Source of the DNA: Saprospiraceae bacterium
GTDB lineage: Bacteria > Bacteroidota > Bacteroidia > Chitinophagales > Saprospiraceae
Direction of reading: 5' to 3'
Assembly: GCA_024103005.1 (NCBI GenBank)
Contig: JAGFJA010000005.1
Span: 1-38,060 of the forward strand
DNA: 38,060 nt
Part shown: piece after piece, positions 26,053 through 34,563 of the stretch
How positions within the stretch are numbered: the first letter of the stretch is position 1
Layout of the letters: each line of letters begins with the position of its first letter
Position numbers and translations under genes: made by a program
Notes under the pieces: generated by a model
Told to the model about the DNA's origin: nothing
Seen by the model: only the letters and a program-made list of their open reading frames with translations
Database searches by the model: none

Positions 26053-26982
26053 CTATTTTTGAAAAGCTTTTTGTGCCAAAGATGTAGCAACCTGTTCGAT
26101 AAAATAACTGCCACTAACTGGATCTGCTTGCTCCCCAAGGTGGGACTCAATCATTACAATGTGGGCAGCATTACGTAAAATACGTCTTTCTGTTGCATCA
26201 CCAAGACTCTCAAACACAATCCTGTCAGCCTGCGCCATACTCGCTGCTATCAACTGGGTAGTGTGTGATATAACTGTTCCGGGATATTCTGATAAAACGG
26301 GCAATTCAATTTGAATAATTGGAGGCACAGATTTTACCTTATTATAAGCCAACAGATTGAACCAGGCAATTTTGATAGCTCTCACCTTTATTATTTCGTG
26401 GATAAACTGACCACTAAACCTGATGAATAAATTGAAACGCTCATGGTTAAATGAAGAGAAAAGCTCAGCCATTTTACTTATAAACGGAGCGACTTTATTA
26501 CGACAATCAAAGGTTAAATAATTAATCGTTTTTATATCTTTTAATTCATTAGCATTCAATAAATTAATATTATTTACTTCATCTTTATATTTAACTAAAT
26601 GATATTCATTCCATACGTCAAATACTTCATCATCAATAAGTAAAGTAGCATCCAGAATATCCAGCTGAATATCGTCAAACAGGTGTATATCGGTATAAGT
26701 ATCCACCTTAATAACCGGAGCCGAAAAATCGTGATTCAGCGATTCTAAGAGTGCCTGTTTAGGGTTTTTCCCGTTTCTGAAATCAATTATTTCCCCAAAT
26801 GTAATAACCTCCCCGGCTTTCGGAAGAATGCCTTTGACAGGTGATGAATTACTAAAACCCAGAGGAATAAAAAATTCGCCATCAATCTCAAACTTCAATT
26901 GTTCAAAATTTTCAGGTCCGACCTCTTTTAAAAAGCTAGCCTCCCAGTTCAAATAATTATTGGTTTGCGAATGAATGCTCAC
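26053..26982 (-). CDS. shortened methylmalonyl-CoA mutase small-subunit homologue
   Basis: The 309-residue protein resembles the non-catalytic small subunit of methylmalonyl-CoA mutase but is about half the usual length (600 or more). The recognisable parts are the C-terminal barrel end (RRILRNAAHIVMIESHLGEQADPVSGSYFIEQVA) and a middle segment (IHEIIKVRAIKIAWFNLLA). The barrel core is compressed, and no B12-binding-like C-terminal domain follows; the protein ends AQKAFQK. The start is GTG at 26982, with an exact TACCTTTG box upstream. It is 3.6 kb from the large-subunit gene and not in its operon. A stabilising partner role is inference; gene decay is possible. Confidence 0.78.
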   Translation of the reverse strand: MSIHSQTNNYLNWEASFLKEVGPENFEQLKFEIDGEFFIPLGFSNSSPVKGILPKAGEVITFGEIIDFRNGKNPKQALLESLNHDFSAPVIKVDTYTDIHLFDDIQLDILDATLLIDDEVFDVWNEYHLVKYKDEVNNINLLNANELKDIKTINYLTFDCRNKVAPFISKMAELFSSFNHERFNLFIRFSGQFIHEIIKVRAIKIAWFNLLAYNKVKSVPPIIQIELPVLSEYPGTVISHTTQLIAASMAQADRIVFESLGDATERRILRNAAHIVMIESHLGEQADPVSGSYFIEQVATSLAQKAFQK

Positions 26983-27009
26983 TTAATATCCGATTATATA
27001 CATAAAAAA

Positions 27010-27017
27010 CAAAGGTA
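27010..27017 (-). promoter_or_regulatory. promoter -7 box of the small mutase-subunit gene
   Basis: The minus strand reads TACCTTTG, an exact TAnnTTTG match, 27 bases before the GTG start. It is arranged back to back with the isc -7 box at 27065-27072. Confidence 0.5.
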
Positions 27018-27064
27018 GAAACAAATACTCAAGGTTTTGTTAAACATAATACTTTTTTTGTAGT

Positions 27065-27072
27065 TATATTTG
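27065..27072 (+). promoter_or_regulatory. isc operon promoter -7 box
   Basis: TATATTTG is an exact TAnnTTTG match, 33 bases before the iscS ATG. The closest upstream TTTG sits 25 bases away, longer than the usual 19-21, so the -33 element is unclear. No IscR-like palindrome is recognised. Confidence 0.55.
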
Positions 27073-27105
27073 CACCGATTTATTTAGATTACATAAAAAT
27101 AAACA

Positions 27106-28329
27106 ATGAGCAAACGACTTATATACTTAGACAATAATGCTACTACCCCTACTGACCCTCGTGTGGTAGAAGCAATGTTGCCTTACTTTTTTGAAAAATC
27201 AGGAAATCCCGCCAGCCGGAATCATCCTTTCGGATGGGTGGCAGAAGAAGCAGTAGATTATGCAAGGGAACAGATAGCGGATTTAATTCATGTTGACCCT
27301 AAAGAAATTATCTTCACTTCAGGAGCAACAGAAGCAGATAACCTTGCTCTGAAAGGTGTTTTTGAAATGTACCGTTCGAAAGGAAATCACATCATCACTG
27401 CTAAGACAGAGCACAAGGCAGTTTTGGACAGCTGCAAGAAAATTGAAAAAATGGGCGGAGAGATTACCTATTTAGAGGTAGAACATGATGGTCGCATCAA
27501 CCTGGAAGCCCTGGAAGCTGCAATTAAAAAAGAGACAATCCTGGTAAGCATCATGTGGGCTAATAATGAAACCGGTGTTATTCAGGACATGAAAGCTATT
27601 GGCGACATCTGTAAAAAGCATGGTGTTCTTTTGATGTCTGATGCTACACAGGCAGTTGGAAAAATCGATGTTGATCCAAAAGCTGCCGGCGTCCACCTGA
27701 TGGCTTTCTCAAGTCACAAGATGTACGGCCCTAAAGGCGTCGGCGCACTTTATGTATGCAGAAAAAATCCTCGTGTCAAGGTTACTGCACAGATGGATGG
27801 CGGTGGACACGAAAGAGGAATGCGTTCCGGCACACTGAATGTACCGGGTATCGTAGGATTTGGTAAAGCTGCCAAGCTGGCTAAAGAAGAAATGGCAACA
27901 GAAGCCGCCAGACTTTCCGCATTGAGGGATAAATTACAAAACCAACTCCTTGCAAATCTGGAAGAGGTTTATGTTAATGGAAATCAGGAACATAGAATGC
28001 CACACGTGACCAATATTTCTTTCAAACATGTAGAAGGTGAAGGTCTAATGATGACATTTAATCAGGAAATAGCTGTTTCGTCCGGTTCTGCCTGTACCTC
28101 AGCCTCCCTCGAACCATCCTATGTGCTTGTTGCATTGGGTCTTGGAGACGATTTGGCGCATTCATCCATCCGCTTCAGCCTTGGAAGATTTACCACTGAA
28201 GAAGATGTCGATTATGCAATAGAAGCATTGACCAATGGCGTACGTCACATGCGCGATCTGAGTCCAATATGGGAAATGTATAAGGAAGGTATCGACCTTG
28301 AAAACATGGTTTGGGACAACCAGCATTAA
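27106..28329 (+). CDS. iscS: cysteine desulfurase IscS
   Basis: IscS takes sulfur from cysteine with PLP and passes it to IscU. The 407-residue protein has [19 protein letters not shown], the [15 protein letters not shown] helix, [14 protein letters not shown], the PLP lysine (about 204) in [11 protein letters not shown], and the persulfide cysteine (about 330) in [17 protein letters not shown]. The last motif is the IscS/NifS group-I type. It is the first gene of iscS-iscU-iscA, with its own TATATTTG box. The start is ATG at 27106. Confidence 0.97.
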   Translation: MSKRLIYLDNNATTPTDPRVVEAMLPYFFEKSGNPASRNHPFGWVAEEAVDYAREQIADLIHVDPKEIIFTSGATEADNLALKGVFEMYRSKGNHIITAKTEHKAVLDSCKKIEKMGGEITYLEVEHDGRINLEALEAAIKKETILVSIMWANNETGVIQDMKAIGDICKKHGVLLMSDATQAVGKIDVDPKAAGVHLMAFSSHKMYGPKGVGALYVCRKNPRVKVTAQMDGGGHERGMRSGTLNVPGIVGFGKAAKLAKEEMATEAARLSALRDKLQNQLLANLEEVYVNGNQEHRMPHVTNISFKHVEGEGLMMTFNQEIAVSSGSACTSASLEPSYVLVALGLGDDLAHSSIRFSLGRFTTEEDVDYAIEALTNGVRHMRDLSPIWEMYKEGIDLENMVWDNQH

Positions 28330-28373
28330 ATCAGCAATTTTTAAAGAATTTCAAATAATTAAAATTTTCAATC

Positions 28374-28772
28374 ATGGCATATTCAGATAAGGTATTAGAC
28401 CACTTTAAACACCCAAGAAACGTAGGCACCCTCGATAAGGATAAGAAAAATGTAGGAACTGGACTCGTTGGCGCACCAGAATGCGGCGACGTGATGAGAC
28501 TGCAAATCGAGGTAGATGAAGCAACAGGAATAATCTCAGACGCTAAGTTTAAAACCTTCGGCTGCGGATCTGCAATTGCATCATCCTCATTGGCTACTGA
28601 ATGGCTTAAAGGTAAAACTGTAGATGAAGCGATGGCTATTGATAACATGGATATCGTGGAAGAACTGGCATTGCCTCCTGTGAAAATCCACTGTTCGGTA
28701 TTGGCTGAAGATGCGATTAAAAGCGCAATTGCCGACTATAAAAGTAAAAATAACGTTACTGCAAATGCCTGA
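28374..28772 (+). CDS. iscU: Fe-S cluster assembly scaffold IscU
   Basis: IscU is the scaffold on which IscS-derived sulfur and iron form [2Fe-2S] and [4Fe-4S] clusters. The 132-residue protein carries the three ligand cysteines, Cys37 in PECGD (with Asp39), Cys64 in FGCGSAIASSS and Cys107 in KIHCSVLAEDA. It also has the LPPVK chaperone-binding motif (100-104), which in other bacteria is recognised by HscA. The spacing from iscS is 44 bases, consistent with one transcript. No hscA or hscB is in the window. Confidence 0.97.
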   Translation: MAYSDKVLDHFKHPRNVGTLDKDKKNVGTGLVGAPECGDVMRLQIEVDEATGIISDAKFKTFGCGSAIASSSLATEWLKGKTVDEAMAIDNMDIVEELALPPVKIHCSVLAEDAIKSAIADYKSKNNVTANA

Positions 28773-28837
28773 TACATCAGGAAATTTTGAAAATACACAA
28801 GGTAAAGTATTTACCCAATAACTAAAATTTTCAGGAA

Positions 28838-29164
28838 ATGTTATACGTTTCAGATCCTGCCAAAGAGCAGATAAACAAGGTCAAGACCAAACAAGGGATG
28901 TCTGATGACTACTTTATCAGGGTATCAGTGATAAGCGGTGGATGTTCAGGGCTTTCATACAAGATGGACTTTGACAACGAAGAACAGGCACAGGATCAGG
29001 TCTTTGAAGACAATGGTGTAAAAATAGTCACCGATTTGAAAAGTTTTTTGTACCTATTTAATACGACACTTAAGTTCAGTGGAGGTCTTTCCGGCAAAGG
29101 CTTTTATTTTGAAAATCCAAATGCGGTAAGAGAATGTAATTGTGGTGAGAGTTTTGCAGTTTAA
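28838..29164 (+). CDS. iscA: A-type Fe-S carrier protein (IscA/HesB family)
   Basis: A-type carriers bind iron or Fe-S clusters and deliver them to target proteins. The 108-residue protein has the three conserved cysteines: Cys36 in SGGCSGLSY, and Cys100 and Cys102 in the C-terminal CNCGESF. The family (IscA, SufA, ErpA) cannot be resolved by sequence alone; the isc context favours IscA. It is the last gene of the unit and is followed after 24 bases by a terminator. The start is ATG at 28838. Confidence 0.94.
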   Translation: MLYVSDPAKEQINKVKTKQGMSDDYFIRVSVISGGCSGLSYKMDFDNEEQAQDQVFEDNGVKIVTDLKSFLYLFNTTLKFSGGLSGKGFYFENPNAVRECNCGESFAV

Positions 29165-29188
29165 ATTAAACCTGATTTAATTTGGTGG

Positions 29189-29222
29189 AAGGAGAAAGTC
29201 TGTAAAGATTTTCTCCTTTTTT
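29189..29222 (+). terminator. rho-independent terminator of iscSUA
   Basis: AAGGAGAAA pairs with TTTCTCCTT (9 pairs, loop of about 12 bases) and runs into six Ts. It lies 24 bases after the iscA stop and closes the operon. Confidence 0.8.
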
Positions 29223-29491
29223 ATTTTTACTATTATATTTTGAAATATTATGGCGATTTTTCATTAAAGCTCTACCATTGCCAACCATTTACCAAACTTT
29301 CAAAAATACTGCGAAAAACAGGTATTAAAGATTTCAGTTGGATTAAAATATTCAACTTAAATATTCGCTGGTCAATAAGGCAGATATAAGGAATTTCAAA
29401 ACCCGCAGTTCTGACATTGTGCCGGAATCAAAGGTTTCCAATAAATAACATGGTATGATCACCGGGTAAAGTAATTTGTCGTTTCATAGGG
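29223..29491. other. non-coding spacer between the isc terminator and tRNA-Ser
   Basis: I see no gene here. A 19-codon minus-strand frame (29487-29428) starts immediately downstream of the tRNA 3' end but resembles nothing I know. There is no obvious repeat or attachment-site duplication of the tRNA end. Confidence 0.5.
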
Positions 29492-29576
29492 CGGAGAGAG
29501 AGGGATTCGAACCCCCGGACCTGTTACAGTCAACGGTTTTCAAGACCGCCGCATTAAACCGCTCTGCCATCTCTCC
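29492..29576 (-). tRNA. tRNA-Ser(TGA)
   Basis: The 85-base cloverleaf has a 7-bp acceptor stem (GGAGAGA/TCTCTCC), anticodon loop CTTGAAA with anticodon TGA, a long variable arm as expected for class II serine tRNAs, and a T-loop GTTCGAATC. The discriminator is G. CCA is not encoded; the next bases are CCC. It reads UCA-type serine codons. Confidence 0.95.
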
Positions 29577-29604
29577 TAAACCTGCTCTTTTAATTAAGAG
29601 TTTG

Positions 29605-29635
29605 CAAAGGTATATTAATCTTTGAAATATACAAA
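29605..29635 (-). promoter_or_regulatory. tRNA-Ser promoter
   Basis: On the minus strand TTTG (29632-29635), a 19-base spacer and TACCTTTG (29605-29612) form a textbook Bacteroidota promoter. It lies about 28 bases before the tRNA. The leader contains a small hairpin, CTCTT with AAGAG. Confidence 0.7.
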
Positions 29636-29644
29636 TATCAAAAA

Positions 29645-30403
29645 TTATTTTTTAGAATAATTTTTCTCTGCAACATCCCAATTGACAATATTCCAGAAGT
29701 TTTTGACATATTCTCCCCTTTTATTGGTATAATGCAGATAATAAGCATGCTCCCAAACATCTATACCTATTATTGGTACACCTTTGTACCCTAATTTAGT
29801 CATCAATGGATTATCCTGATTGGGCGTAGAATATACATAAAGTTTACCATTGGCTCCTTTTACCAGCCAGGCCCAACCGGAACCAAATCGCTTGGCTGCC
29901 GCTTGTTCAAATTTTTCTTTAAACTTATCGAATGAACCGAAATTATTGTCAATGGCAGTTGCTAAAGAACCCGTTGGTTTATTGGCACCTCCCGGCTTAA
30001 GTATTTCCCAAAAAAATGTATGATTGAAGTGACCACCCGCATTGTTACGAATAGCCATATCGGTATTATTTGCAAGGGAGCATATTTTTTCAAGTGAATA
30101 ACTTGCAGCCGGCTTCCCTTCGATAGCCTTATTCAAATTATTTACATAACCCTGATGATGCTTAGTATAATGAATTTCCATAGTCCGCGCATCTATATTA
30201 GGCTCAAGCGCCTGATAGGAAAATCCCAATTCAGGTAATGAAAATTTACCATTAATGGGTAAAATTGGATCACCGGCATAGGGTACTTCACCTATAAAAT
30301 CATAATTGTCATTAGTTTCCATTCTTTGATTACCGAACAGCCTTGTAGATATCAGGGCAACTGAAGCCAAACCAATCCCCTTCAGAAAATTTCTTTTTTT
30401 CAT
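29645..30403 (-). CDS. exported manganese-type superoxide dismutase
   Basis: The enzyme converts superoxide to hydrogen peroxide and oxygen. The metal ligands are visible as His78 (EIHYTKHHQGY), His128 (GGHFNHTFFW), Asp215 and His219 (GIDVWEHAYYLHY). Gly123-Gly124 and Gln196 (NQDNPL) point to the Mn-type active site; cambialistic use is possible. An N-terminal extension of about 50 residues begins KKRNFLKGIGLASVALIST, a Tat-like signal with KR in place of RR, then a linker. Most superoxide dismutases of this family in bacteria are cytoplasmic, so this one probably acts in the periplasm or at the surface. The start is ATG at 30403. Confidence 0.92.
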   Translation of the reverse strand: MKKRNFLKGIGLASVALISTRLFGNQRMETNDNYDFIGEVPYAGDPILPINGKFSLPELGFSYQALEPNIDARTMEIHYTKHHQGYVNNLNKAIEGKPAASYSLEKICSLANNTDMAIRNNAGGHFNHTFFWEILKPGGANKPTGSLATAIDNNFGSFDKFKEKFEQAAAKRFGSGWAWLVKGANGKLYVYSTPNQDNPLMTKLGYKGVPIIGIDVWEHAYYLHYTNKRGEYVKNFWNIVNWDVAEKNYSKK

Positions 30404-30566
30404 GACATTTATTATTTTTATTTAAAACATAAGGTATTTTATGCGAAATTGTTCATTCATTTATGATTAATTTGTAAATCGTCTGACAATTGTCGTTCAT
30501 AATCAATACTTAAATTCAACAAATAAATTAAATTTTAAAAATACTTCTTACATTTCAAAATAGTAC

Positions 30567-30574
30567 TATCTTTG
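30567..30574 (+). promoter_or_regulatory. tRNA-His promoter -7 box
   Basis: TATCTTTG is an exact TAnnTTTG match ending 13 bases before the mature tRNA, so transcription would start about seven bases upstream of G-1. No good -33 box. Confidence 0.6.
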
Positions 30575-30587
30575 CAATCCAAAATAC

Positions 30588-30664
<77 letters not shown>

Positions 30665-30665
<1 letters not shown>

Positions 30666-30694
30666 AGGTCGGCATATCATGTCGGCCTTTTTTT
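30665..30694 (+). terminator. rho-independent terminator of tRNA-His
   Basis: AAGGTCGGCAT pairs with ATGTCGGCCTT (11 pairs, two G-T) around a 3-base loop and runs into a T-tract. It starts at the last base of the CCA, so the tRNA is transcribed alone. Confidence 0.85.
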
Positions 30695-30828
30695 ATAAAA
30701 ATATTGTTATAAGTTTTTTGAAAGCATGGAGAAAATTATTTACCTGTTAGATGAAGGATTTCAATGAGGCAATTGACAGGACTAAAACTTTTCTTGTGTT
30801 TTTCGATTTATAATTGTTTGAAAAAGTC

Positions 30829-30836
30829 TATTTTTG
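30829..30836 (+). promoter_or_regulatory. promoter -7 box of the E2 gene
   Basis: TATTTTTG is an exact TAnnTTTG match, 21 bases before ATG 30858. Confidence 0.5.
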
Positions 30837-30857
30837 GCGATATAATTGAATATAGTA

Positions 30858-32084
30858 ATGGCAGATGCATTAATGATGCCCCGTCTAAGTGATACAATGG
30901 AAGAGGGCAATATAGTCGGATGGGTTAAAAAAGTCGGCGATAAAGTTTCACCGGGTGACGTCCTGGCAGAGGTAGAAACAGATAAGGCTACCATGGAACT
31001 TGAAAGCTTCTACGAAGGAACACTTCTTCATATTGCCGTACCGGAAGGTCCAATTGCTGTAGGTGCTTTATTGGCTGTAATCGGGAAAGAAGGTGAAGAT
31101 ATCTCCTCAATAATTTCCGGAAACACTTCCCCGGGTACTGAAGCTCCAAAACAGGTAACTGATAATTCTCCGGTTACTCCCGCTGAATCTAAAAATGTTG
31201 AATCACCTAAAGAAGTCGAATCCTCAGGTGATCATGGAAGGGTTAAGGCAAGCCCTTTGGCTAAAGCAATCGCAAGTGAAAAAGGTATAGACTTGTCAAA
31301 AATATCAGGTTCCGGAGACGGAGGTAGAATTATTAAACAAGATGTAGAAAATTATAAGAGCACTCCTACCCCATCAGTCTCGACAGTGGTTAGACAACCG
31401 GGTGAAGCCTACAAAGATATTCCATTGTCCCAGGTCAGGAAAACTATTGCAAGGCGGCTTGGTGAAAGTAAGTTTACAGCTCCACATTTCTATCTGACTA
31501 TTGAGGTTGATATGGACAATGCTATTGCAGCCCGTGAAAGCCTTAATAAAAACGGAGATGTAAAAATTTCCTACAATGATCTCGTCGTAAAAGCCTCTGC
31601 ACTTGCCTTAGCTAAGCATCCTGCCGTTAATTCCAGCTGGATGAATGACTTTATAAGGGAAAATTACATCGTCAATATCGGTATTGCTGTTGCCGTACCT
31701 GAAGGCCTGCTTGTTCCTGTTGTAAGAAATGCCAATTTCAAGACTTTAAGTGAATTAAATAAAGAAATTAAAGCACTCGCAACAAAGGCAAAAGACAAAA
31801 AACTCAGTTTAGACGAAATGCAAGGTAATACCTTTACCATTTCTAATTTGGGTATGTTTGACATAGACAATTTTACAGCAATCATCAATCCACCTGACGC
31901 TTGTATCCTGGCTGTAGGAAGTATTGTGAGTAAGCCGGTTGTTAAAAACGGTGCAGTCGTTCCGGGAAATACCATGAAATTGACACTTTCCTGTGACCAC
32001 CGTGTAGTGGATGGCGCCGTCGGTGCTCAGTTCTTACAATCTTTAAAATCTTATCTGGAGCAGCCTTTATCTATGCTACTCTGA
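30858..32084 (+). CDS. pyruvate dehydrogenase complex E2, dihydrolipoamide acetyltransferase
   Basis: E2 moves the acetyl group from lipoamide to CoA and forms the core of the complex. The 408-residue protein has one lipoyl domain (about 1-78) with the lipoylated lysine (about 42) in ETDKATMELES, a flexible Pro/Ser/Thr-rich linker, an E1/E3-binding domain (about 128-165, KASPLAKAIASEKGIDLSKI), and the catalytic domain with CDHRVVDGA (His about 379). The single lipoyl domain and LMPRLSDTMEEG-type start fit pyruvate E2. E1 and E3 genes are not adjacent. I start at ATG 30858; an in-frame TTG lies at 30846. Confidence 0.92.
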   Translation: MADALMMPRLSDTMEEGNIVGWVKKVGDKVSPGDVLAEVETDKATMELESFYEGTLLHIAVPEGPIAVGALLAVIGKEGEDISSIISGNTSPGTEAPKQVTDNSPVTPAESKNVESPKEVESSGDHGRVKASPLAKAIASEKGIDLSKISGSGDGGRIIKQDVENYKSTPTPSVSTVVRQPGEAYKDIPLSQVRKTIARRLGESKFTAPHFYLTIEVDMDNAIAARESLNKNGDVKISYNDLVVKASALALAKHPAVNSSWMNDFIRENYIVNIGIAVAVPEGLLVPVVRNANFKTLSELNKEIKALATKAKDKKLSLDEMQGNTFTISNLGMFDIDNFTAIINPPDACILAVGSIVSKPVVKNGAVVPGNTMKLTLSCDHRVVDGAVGAQFLQSLKSYLEQPLSMLL

Positions 32085-32111
32085 GAAAATCAGGTTAACA
32101 ATTTCTTTAAT

Positions 32112-32162
32112 AACAACTATTCCGACTTGATCTTTTTAATCAGTTCAGAATAGTTGTTTTTT
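32112..32162 (+). terminator. rho-independent terminator of the E2 gene
   Basis: AACAACTATTC (32112-32122) pairs perfectly with GAATAGTTGTT (32148-32158), followed by a run of six Ts (32157-32162). The T-run reaches the stop codon of the convergent GH20 gene. Confidence 0.75.
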
Positions 32163-34476
32163 ATTTCAGCAATATTTCGTCGCAAAACAACCATGCCTCA
32201 TTACCCCCACCACGCGCATTAGAAGGAATCTGGCCATATCTGTTAATACCTACACGTAATGTTTCTACATCAATGGGTTGGTCCGGAATAATGGTTACTT
32301 TATAAATATTTCCCATTTCGGTAATTGAAGTTTTGTATTTAATATTTTCGTGATTTGTATTCCCTTTTAAACATGAAAGGTTGAAATTTCTTGGTGGGTA
32401 TATCCAATTGACCGAATCGTAATAAAATCGCATCTCAATTTGCCTGATGGTTGTAACGTGGTTAAATTTAAAGGTGGCATTGATGTCTTTTCCTGAAAAG
32501 CCCAGCCATTCATCTCCACCCCATTCGTCATCAGTACCGAAAAATCCATTATGCAATGCATTGATTCCACCCAGATTATATTGTTCGCTCGGAGGATATT
32601 CAAGAGACATTTCAGCATTTGACCCCTGGTTGAATTCATATTCTTTTGAGAAAGCAGGTGACTCAGAATTATTCGATTTATCTATAATTCTTGCTTCTAC
32701 CACCCCCCTACTTTCCGGCATTAATACTGGCTCAGAATACGGCAGCCAGGCAGTGGTTGATTTTCCGGATGATATTCTGTATTCAATTGCAGGAGGCCGT
32801 GCATCTGTCACGAAATAAACTTTCTGTTGATTATTTATATTTTCAGAATGAATGTTAAGTGAGTAAAAATGATGGGCATAATTCACTTTCCAGGCATCTA
32901 ACCACGGTAATTGTACCTTTAATCTTTGAACGAAATTATCATAGTTACGACTACTTTCAGGAGACCATAAAACTTCAGCAAGGGCAAATGATCTGGGATA
33001 TGCCATATATTGAAGCTGAGAGATACTAGTAATATACTCTGACCAGAGGTTAGCCTGAGCCCCCAAAATATATTTCTTTTTATCTTCCGGAAGTTGACTT
33101 GGGGTTGGATTAAATGAATAAACTTTTTTCAGAGTAACAAGACCTCCGAAAGAGACCGGCTCTCCCGGTCTTCTTGCCTGTGATTGATTCAGATAACAAT
33201 ATTCGCCGGGCGTCATAATTACTTCATGATTCTGCATAGCTGCAGCTATTCCACCCTCAGTACCTCTCCAGGACATTACAATTGCATTTTCCGTCAAGCC
33301 TCCCTCCAGGATTTCATCCCATCCAATGATGGATTTGCCCTTTGAGGCAGCATATTTATCTATTCTACCGATAAAGTAGGATTGGAGGCCTTCTTCATTC
33401 TTTAATCCATAGGTTTTTATCATATTCTGGCAATAGTCACAATTTTTCCATTGTACCTTTGGAACCTCATCACCGCCAATGTGAATATATTTTGATGGAA
33501 AAAGGGCCATTACCTCATCAAGTACGTTTTGCAGAAATAGAAAAGTTTCTTCCTTAGGGCAAAATACATCTTCAAATACTCCCCAGGTTATGGCTGTTTT
33601 AACCTGCTGTCCTGTACAGCTTAATTCAGGATAAGCAGCAAGAGCCGCTGAAGAATGGCCGGGCATTTCTATTTCAGGGATGATCGTTATAAACTTCTTA
33701 GCTGCATAGTTGACTATTTCTTTTATTTGATCCTGGGTATAATAGTAGCAATATTTCTTGCCATCATATCTGACAGGTTTTGACCTGAATTGCCCGATAA
33801 GCGTCTGTTCACGACAGGAACCGATTTCGGTTAATTTCGGATACTTTTTAATTTCAATTCTCCAACCCTGATCGTCTGTCAAGTGCCAATGAAAATAGTT
33901 CATCTTCTGGAATGCTAGTAAATCAATGTACTTTTTCACAGCATCCATGCCGAAAAAATGCCTGCTTTCATCCAGGTGCATACCTCTATATCCATATTGT
34001 GGATAGTCATAAATAATACATGCTGGTACTTTCATCGGAATCCTGGTATTTTTATCAGCATCCGCATTTTCGATGGGACAGAGCTGCTTCAGGGTCTGGG
34101 TAGCATAAAATGCACCTGCTTCATCCTTATATTGAATCTCAACACCTTTTTCATGGATTACAAGAAGGTAAGCATCTTTATGTGTAAATGTGTCAATCTG
34201 AACAAAATACAGAGCAGGCTTTCTACTACTGACCCTTTCAAACTTTAGTGAGAAGTTTTGATTAGCCCATTGTGCAAAATCCCATGCCGGATCATTCTTA
34301 ACCTGGCTATTGTAGGAATAACCTTTTAAATCTCGAAGATCAAAATGACCTGAATTCTTAATAACGGATACCGGTTGGGGGACAACATTAATCTGACCTT
34401 TATCCTTTTCTGTAAAACAAAAAATAATTACTGAAAGTATAATTATTTGAGAGATAATAAATTTTAAACGAAACAC
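32161..34476 (-). CDS. beta-N-acetylhexosaminidase, glycoside hydrolase family 20
   Basis: GH20 enzymes release terminal GlcNAc or GalNAc by substrate-assisted catalysis. The 771-residue protein has an N-terminal signal or membrane segment (IISQIIILSVIIFC), a GH20b domain, and the catalytic barrel. The barrel carries YRGMHLDESRHFFG, HWHLTDDQGWRIEIKKYP, IPEIEMPGHSSAALAAYP and the catalytic Asp-Glu pair (about 334-335) in HIGGDEVPKVQW. The region after about 540 contains a chitobiase-like beta-sandwich and a discoidin-like C-terminus. It probably acts in the periplasm or outside on chitin or peptidoglycan sugars or glycans. The start is GTG at 34476, as no ATG is near. Confidence 0.93.
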   Translation of the reverse strand: MFRLKFIISQIIILSVIIFCFTEKDKGQINVVPQPVSVIKNSGHFDLRDLKGYSYNSQVKNDPAWDFAQWANQNFSLKFERVSSRKPALYFVQIDTFTHKDAYLLVIHEKGVEIQYKDEAGAFYATQTLKQLCPIENADADKNTRIPMKVPACIIYDYPQYGYRGMHLDESRHFFGMDAVKKYIDLLAFQKMNYFHWHLTDDQGWRIEIKKYPKLTEIGSCREQTLIGQFRSKPVRYDGKKYCYYYTQDQIKEIVNYAAKKFITIIPEIEMPGHSSAALAAYPELSCTGQQVKTAITWGVFEDVFCPKEETFLFLQNVLDEVMALFPSKYIHIGGDEVPKVQWKNCDYCQNMIKTYGLKNEEGLQSYFIGRIDKYAASKGKSIIGWDEILEGGLTENAIVMSWRGTEGGIAAAMQNHEVIMTPGEYCYLNQSQARRPGEPVSFGGLVTLKKVYSFNPTPSQLPEDKKKYILGAQANLWSEYITSISQLQYMAYPRSFALAEVLWSPESSRNYDNFVQRLKVQLPWLDAWKVNYAHHFYSLNIHSENINNQQKVYFVTDARPPAIEYRISSGKSTTAWLPYSEPVLMPESRGVVEARIIDKSNNSESPAFSKEYEFNQGSNAEMSLEYPPSEQYNLGGINALHNGFFGTDDEWGGDEWLGFSGKDINATFKFNHVTTIRQIEMRFYYDSVNWIYPPRNFNLSCLKGNTNHENIKYKTSITEMGNIYKVTIIPDQPIDVETLRVGINRYGQIPSNARGGGNEAWLFCDEILLK

Positions 34477-34563
34477 ATCTTTTTATTTGCGGCGAATGTA
34501 AATAAAATAGTTAGAAACCCTAAATTAATCACCGGCAAAAAATGCCTAAAACCAATTGTAAAA

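Noticed and set aside
29428-29487. 19-codon minus-strand frame just after tRNA-Ser
   Set aside because: Too short, no family resemblance, and no promoter or terminator of its own.
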